From Spirochaetes bacterium RBG_16_67_19 (GTDB lineage: Bacteria; Spirochaetota; Spirochaetia; SZUA-6; DRHE01): 7,374 nt of DNA. The position numbers were made by a program, and so were the translations under genes. The notes under the pieces are model-generated. The model saw only the letters and a program-made list of their open reading frames with translations. It ran no database searches and was not told the DNA's origin. Location: assembly GCA_001829505.1 (NCBI GenBank), contig MIBK01000075.1, forward strand, positions 1 to 7,374. Reading direction: 5' to 3'. How positions within the stretch are numbered: the stretch's first letter is position 1; each line of letters starts with the position of its first letter. Below are positions 5,078 to 7,374 of this stretch, piece by piece.

Positions 5078-6968
5078 AATCGACAATCGTGACCTCCAGG
5101 CTGCGCCGCGGGCGGTCGAGGCGCACCTGCAGGGTCGTGGTCCGGCCGGAGGCCACGGTCACGCTCAGGCTGCGGGCCAGGGACCCGTCGGCCTGGATGG
5201 AGACCTGGTACTCACCCGGGCTCAGGGAGAGTTCCCGGGCCCCGGCCTGCAGGGGCTCCAGGCGACGGTACTCGCGCTGCCGCCCGCCGGTGAAATAGTG
5301 CTCCGCGCCTCCCAGGCGCAGCTTCAGGCCGGCGGCGTTGGACTGCAGGCGCAGCGTCCCGGGCACCGGGATGAGCTGGGCCTCCAGGCGCAGGCGGGTC
5401 TGGTAGGGTTGGAGAACCAGGCTGTAGGTCCGCGGGAAATAGCCCTCCCTCTCGAAGCGGAAGCGGTAGCCGGCCGCGGAGGTCAGCTCCAGCCTGCGGC
5501 TCCACGGCAGCCAGCGCTCCCCCAGATACACGGAGAAGGAGGTGGCAGAGGTGAGGTCCTCGCCGGTTTCCACGTCGTAGGCAGCGTGCTCCACCTGCAG
5601 TGGCAGGGGCGAACCCTGGCCCAGGGTGATGGGAACCTCCTGGGCCTTGGCCGACGCCAGGTTGCGGCGCTGGGCCGTGCGGGGATTCAGATAGAAGGAT
5701 TCCCAGTACAGCTCGCCCTCCAGGCTGAACTTCAGGCGGTACTGCCCGGCCGGCAGGTACAGCTTGCGGGACTCCAGCACGAACAGCCCCGCGCTACCGC
5801 GGGAGCGGTTCTCGCGGAAGTCCCAGTCGATGCCTTCCATCCGCTCCAGCTCGCTGCCGGCCTCCTGGTAGAGCACGGGCTTGATGAAAATTTCCGCGGG
5901 CTCCTTGTAGCGCGAGCTGATGCGGGCGGAGGTCACCAGGGCTCCGTAGCGGGAGGGGGCCACCAGCTCGTAGTAGTAGCCCTCGCGCCACAGGTAATAG
6001 CCCCCGGCAGCCAGCAGGACCAGGAAACACAGGGCCCCCACCAGCCGGCCGACCCAGGGCTTGCCGGCCCGGAAAACTTCCCGGATCTCCTCGCCGGCCA
6101 GGACCTTCTTCATGGCCTGGCGGATGGCCCCCGGCTCCCGTCGCCGGATGCGCCGCTCCAGCAGGCGGATGACCGCCTTCAGATCATGGTAGCGCCGACG
6201 CGGCCGAGCCCGCATGGCCTTGCGCACGACCGCGCGCAGCAGCGGCGAGATGCGCGGGTTCAGGCGCCGGGGCGGGGTGTACCTGCCCCGGGTGATCAGG
6301 GCCACGGTTTCGGCGGTGAAGCTGCCCGGGAAGGGGGTCTTGCCGGTGAGCATCTCGTAGAGCACCACTCCCAGGGAGTAGATGTCCGCCCGCTTGTCCA
6401 CGTTGCGGGCGTCGGCGATCTGCTCGGGGGGGATGTAGGAGGGAGTGCCCAGGACCATGCCGTCGCGGGTCAGGCCGTCCTCGGTTTCCTCTTGCGAGGT
6501 GGCGATGCCGAAATCCACCAGCTTCACCTCGCCCTGGCGGGAGATGAGGATGTTGCTGGGCTTGATATCCCGGTGGATGACCTTCTTATCGTGGGCATAC
6601 TTGAGGGCCTTGGAGACCTCGAACAGGATCAGCATGGCCGCGTCGTTGGACAGGTAGCGCTCGCGGCGGATCAGGGCGTCCAGGGAAATCCCGTCCACGA
6701 ACTCCTCCACGATGTAGTAGGAGGAGCCCTCCTTGAAGTGGTCGTAGACGTGCACGATGTGCTCGTGCTTGAAATCCATCATGATGCGGGCTTCCCGCTT
6801 GAAGCGCTCCACGAACTGGCTGGACCCCCGCAGGGTGAGCTTTTTCAGCAGCACCACCCGGTCCAGGGTCGGGTGCCTGGCTTTGTACAGCGCCCCCATG
6901 CCGCCCTGGGCCACCTTGGCGATGAGCTCGTACTTGCCGATGCGGCGCACCGGTCTCTTCTCGTTCAT
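5076..6968 (-). CDS. Transmembrane Ser/Thr protein kinase with PEGA-like extracytoplasmic repeats
   Basis: 630 residues. The N-terminal Hanks-type kinase domain (about 11-272) has a glycine loop AQGGMG (20-25), ATP-anchoring K42, helix-C E59, catalytic loop HRDIKPSN (132-139), DFG (152-154), activation loop with T167 and T175, PPE (180-182) in place of APE, and D195. A strongly basic juxtamembrane stretch (250-288) precedes one transmembrane helix at about 305-327, placing the kinase inside and residues 331-630 outside. The outer part is beta-rich, with three stretches of a PEGA-like pattern (about 401-437, 492-532, 578-618), each a hydrophobic strand, a G-x-Y or G-Y turn, and further strands. 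The family phosphorylates Ser/Thr on partner proteins and itself, often read by FHA domains; the two following genes encode FHA-like domains. The ATG overlaps the upstream stop (ATGA), with GAGG 7 nt before it. The external ligand is unknown. Confidence 0.95.
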   Translation of the reverse strand: MNEKRPVRRIGKYELIAKVAQGGMGALYKARHPTLDRVVLLKKLTLRGSSQFVERFKREARIMMDFKHEHIVHVYDHFKEGSSYYIVEEFVDGISLDALIRRERYLSNDAAMLILFEVSKALKYAHDKKVIHRDIKPSNILISRQGEVKLVDFGIATSQEETEDGLTRDGMVLGTPSYIPPEQIADARNVDKRADIYSLGVVLYEMLTGKTPFPGSFTAETVALITRGRYTPPRRLNPRISPLLRAVVRKAMRARPRRRYHDLKAVIRLLERRIRRREPGAIRQAMKKVLAGEEIREVFRAGKPWVGRLVGALCFLVLLAAGGYYLWREGYYYELVAPSRYGALVTSARISSRYKEPAEIFIKPVLYQEAGSELERMEGIDWDFRENRSRGSAGLFVLESRKLYLPAGQYRLKFSLEGELYWESFYLNPRTAQRRNLASAKAQEVPITLGQGSPLPLQVEHAAYDVETGEDLTSATSFSVYLGERWLPWSRRLELTSAAGYRFRFEREGYFPRTYSLVLQPYQTRLRLEAQLIPVPGTLRLQSNAAGLKLRLGGAEHYFTGGRQREYRRLEPLQAGARELSLSPGEYQVSIQADGSLARSLSVTVASGRTTTLQVRLDRPRRSLEVTIVD

Positions 6969-7374
6969 TCCCGCACCTCGCCGATGTCCAGGATGTCCCG
7001 CTGCGGATCAATGCGCCCGTCGGCCGGAAGAACGGCCAGCACCCAGCGCTCCGGGTCGTGGATCTGCACGTAGCGGCCTTCCGCCCTCAGGTTGTAGCCG
7101 CGCACGGGGCGATGGCCCCCGAAGTAGAGCGTCCCTTCCGCGTCGCCCAGGTAATGCTCCAGCATCAGGCGCACGCTGTCGGCTTCCGCCTCCCCGTCCC
7201 CGGTCCAGGTCAGGCCCAGCACGACCTGGGGGTCCTCGCGGTAGCCCACCACCTGCTCCCAAGGGAAAAGCTGGGCCGGTTCGGCGTGGGAGGCCAGGAA
7301 GGAGCTGCCCACCGCCAGCAGGGGCAGCTCCTTCTCGAACTCGTAGTGGCCGGCCAGGATCTCGCCGCCGTAGA
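6965..7374 (-). CDS. C-terminal part of an unrecognised protein (5' end cut by window edge)
   Basis: The frame is open from the right edge (7372) to the TGA at 6967-6965: 136 codons. The visible part reads from YGGEILAGHYEFEKELPLL to DPQRDILDIGEVRE. It is hydrophilic, rich in acidic residues, with no membrane helix, and appears to be a mixed alpha/beta domain (LEHYLGDAEGTLYFGGHRPV, then GRYVQIHDPERWVLAVLP). A GTG at 7312-7310 is in frame, but in-frame coding with the same composition continues upstream, so this is not the start. I do not recognise the family. Its stop overlaps the kinase ATG by 4 nt, so it is co-translated with the kinase and is probably part of the same signalling unit. Confidence 0.7.
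   Translation of the reverse strand, partial: YGGEILAGHYEFEKELPLLAVGSSFLASHAEPAQLFPWEQVVGYREDPQVVLGLTWTGDGEAEADSVRLMLEHYLGDAEGTLYFGGHRPVRGYNLRAEGRYVQIHDPERWVLAVLPADGRIDPQRDILDIGEVRE

Noticed and set aside
5298..7073. Long plus-strand open frame (about 590 codons) opposite the kinase
   Set aside because: It is antisense to a kinase with all catalytic motifs, rich in low-complexity Gly/Gln/His/Leu, and has no recognisable domain. In GC-rich DNA such mirror frames are expected.
6965..7312. GTG at 7312 as the true start of the rightmost gene
   Set aside because: The same frame continues uninterrupted to the window edge with protein-like composition, and no Shine-Dalgarno precedes the GTG. The gene is truncated by the window.

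Overview
The window is a GC-rich stretch of bacterial chromosome in which every supported gene is read from the minus strand, so gene order below runs from high to low coordinates. There is no mobile element, CRISPR array, tRNA or rRNA that I can see. The gene content (transmembrane Ser/Thr kinase, forkhead-associated (FHA) and von Willebrand A (VWA) proteins, a threonyl-tRNA synthetase without a TGS domain, an ATP-cone/uridine-kinase-like fusion) fits a free-living, envelope-signalling-rich bacterium of an Acidobacteriota/Aminicenantes-like, Chloroflexota-like or spirochaete-like lineage. I cannot place the phylum with confidence from this window alone.

Region A (7374 to 2765) is a tightly packed four-gene unit: the C-terminal part of an unrecognised protein (open at the window edge), a transmembrane Ser/Thr protein kinase with a large beta-rich extracytoplasmic part, a polytopic membrane protein with a C-terminal FHA-like domain, and a signal-anchored VWA protein with a second FHA-like domain. 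Junctions are a 4-nt ATGA overlap, then 9-nt and 10-nt gaps where the stop codon merges into the next Shine-Dalgarno. Predicted topology puts the kinase catalytic domain and both FHA-like domains in the cytoplasm, and the VWA domain and the kinase sensor-like repeats outside. This reads as an envelope-sensing phospho-signalling module. However, both FHA-like domains lack the residues that normally bind phosphothreonine.

Region B (2764 to 2610) is the only real intergenic stretch and it is dense with signals. A strong sigma-70-type promoter (TTGACA, 18 nt, TATTTT) abuts the VWA stop codon. It is followed within a few bases by a five-codon mini-ORF, Met-Leu-Thr-Thr-Ser-stop, then a 6-bp hairpin, then an 11-bp terminator hairpin followed by C and seven U, then the thrS Shine-Dalgarno. 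This is the layout of a ribosome-mediated transcription attenuator that would sense charged tRNA-Thr in front of threonyl-tRNA synthetase. It is the most interesting feature of the window.

Region C (2609 to 1) holds thrS (581 residues, complete editing, catalytic and anticodon domains, no TGS domain). It is coupled by an ATGA overlap to a gene for an ATP-cone domain fused to a P-loop nucleoside/uridine-kinase-like domain, cut by the left window edge. The two genes are probably expressed from the attenuated promoter.
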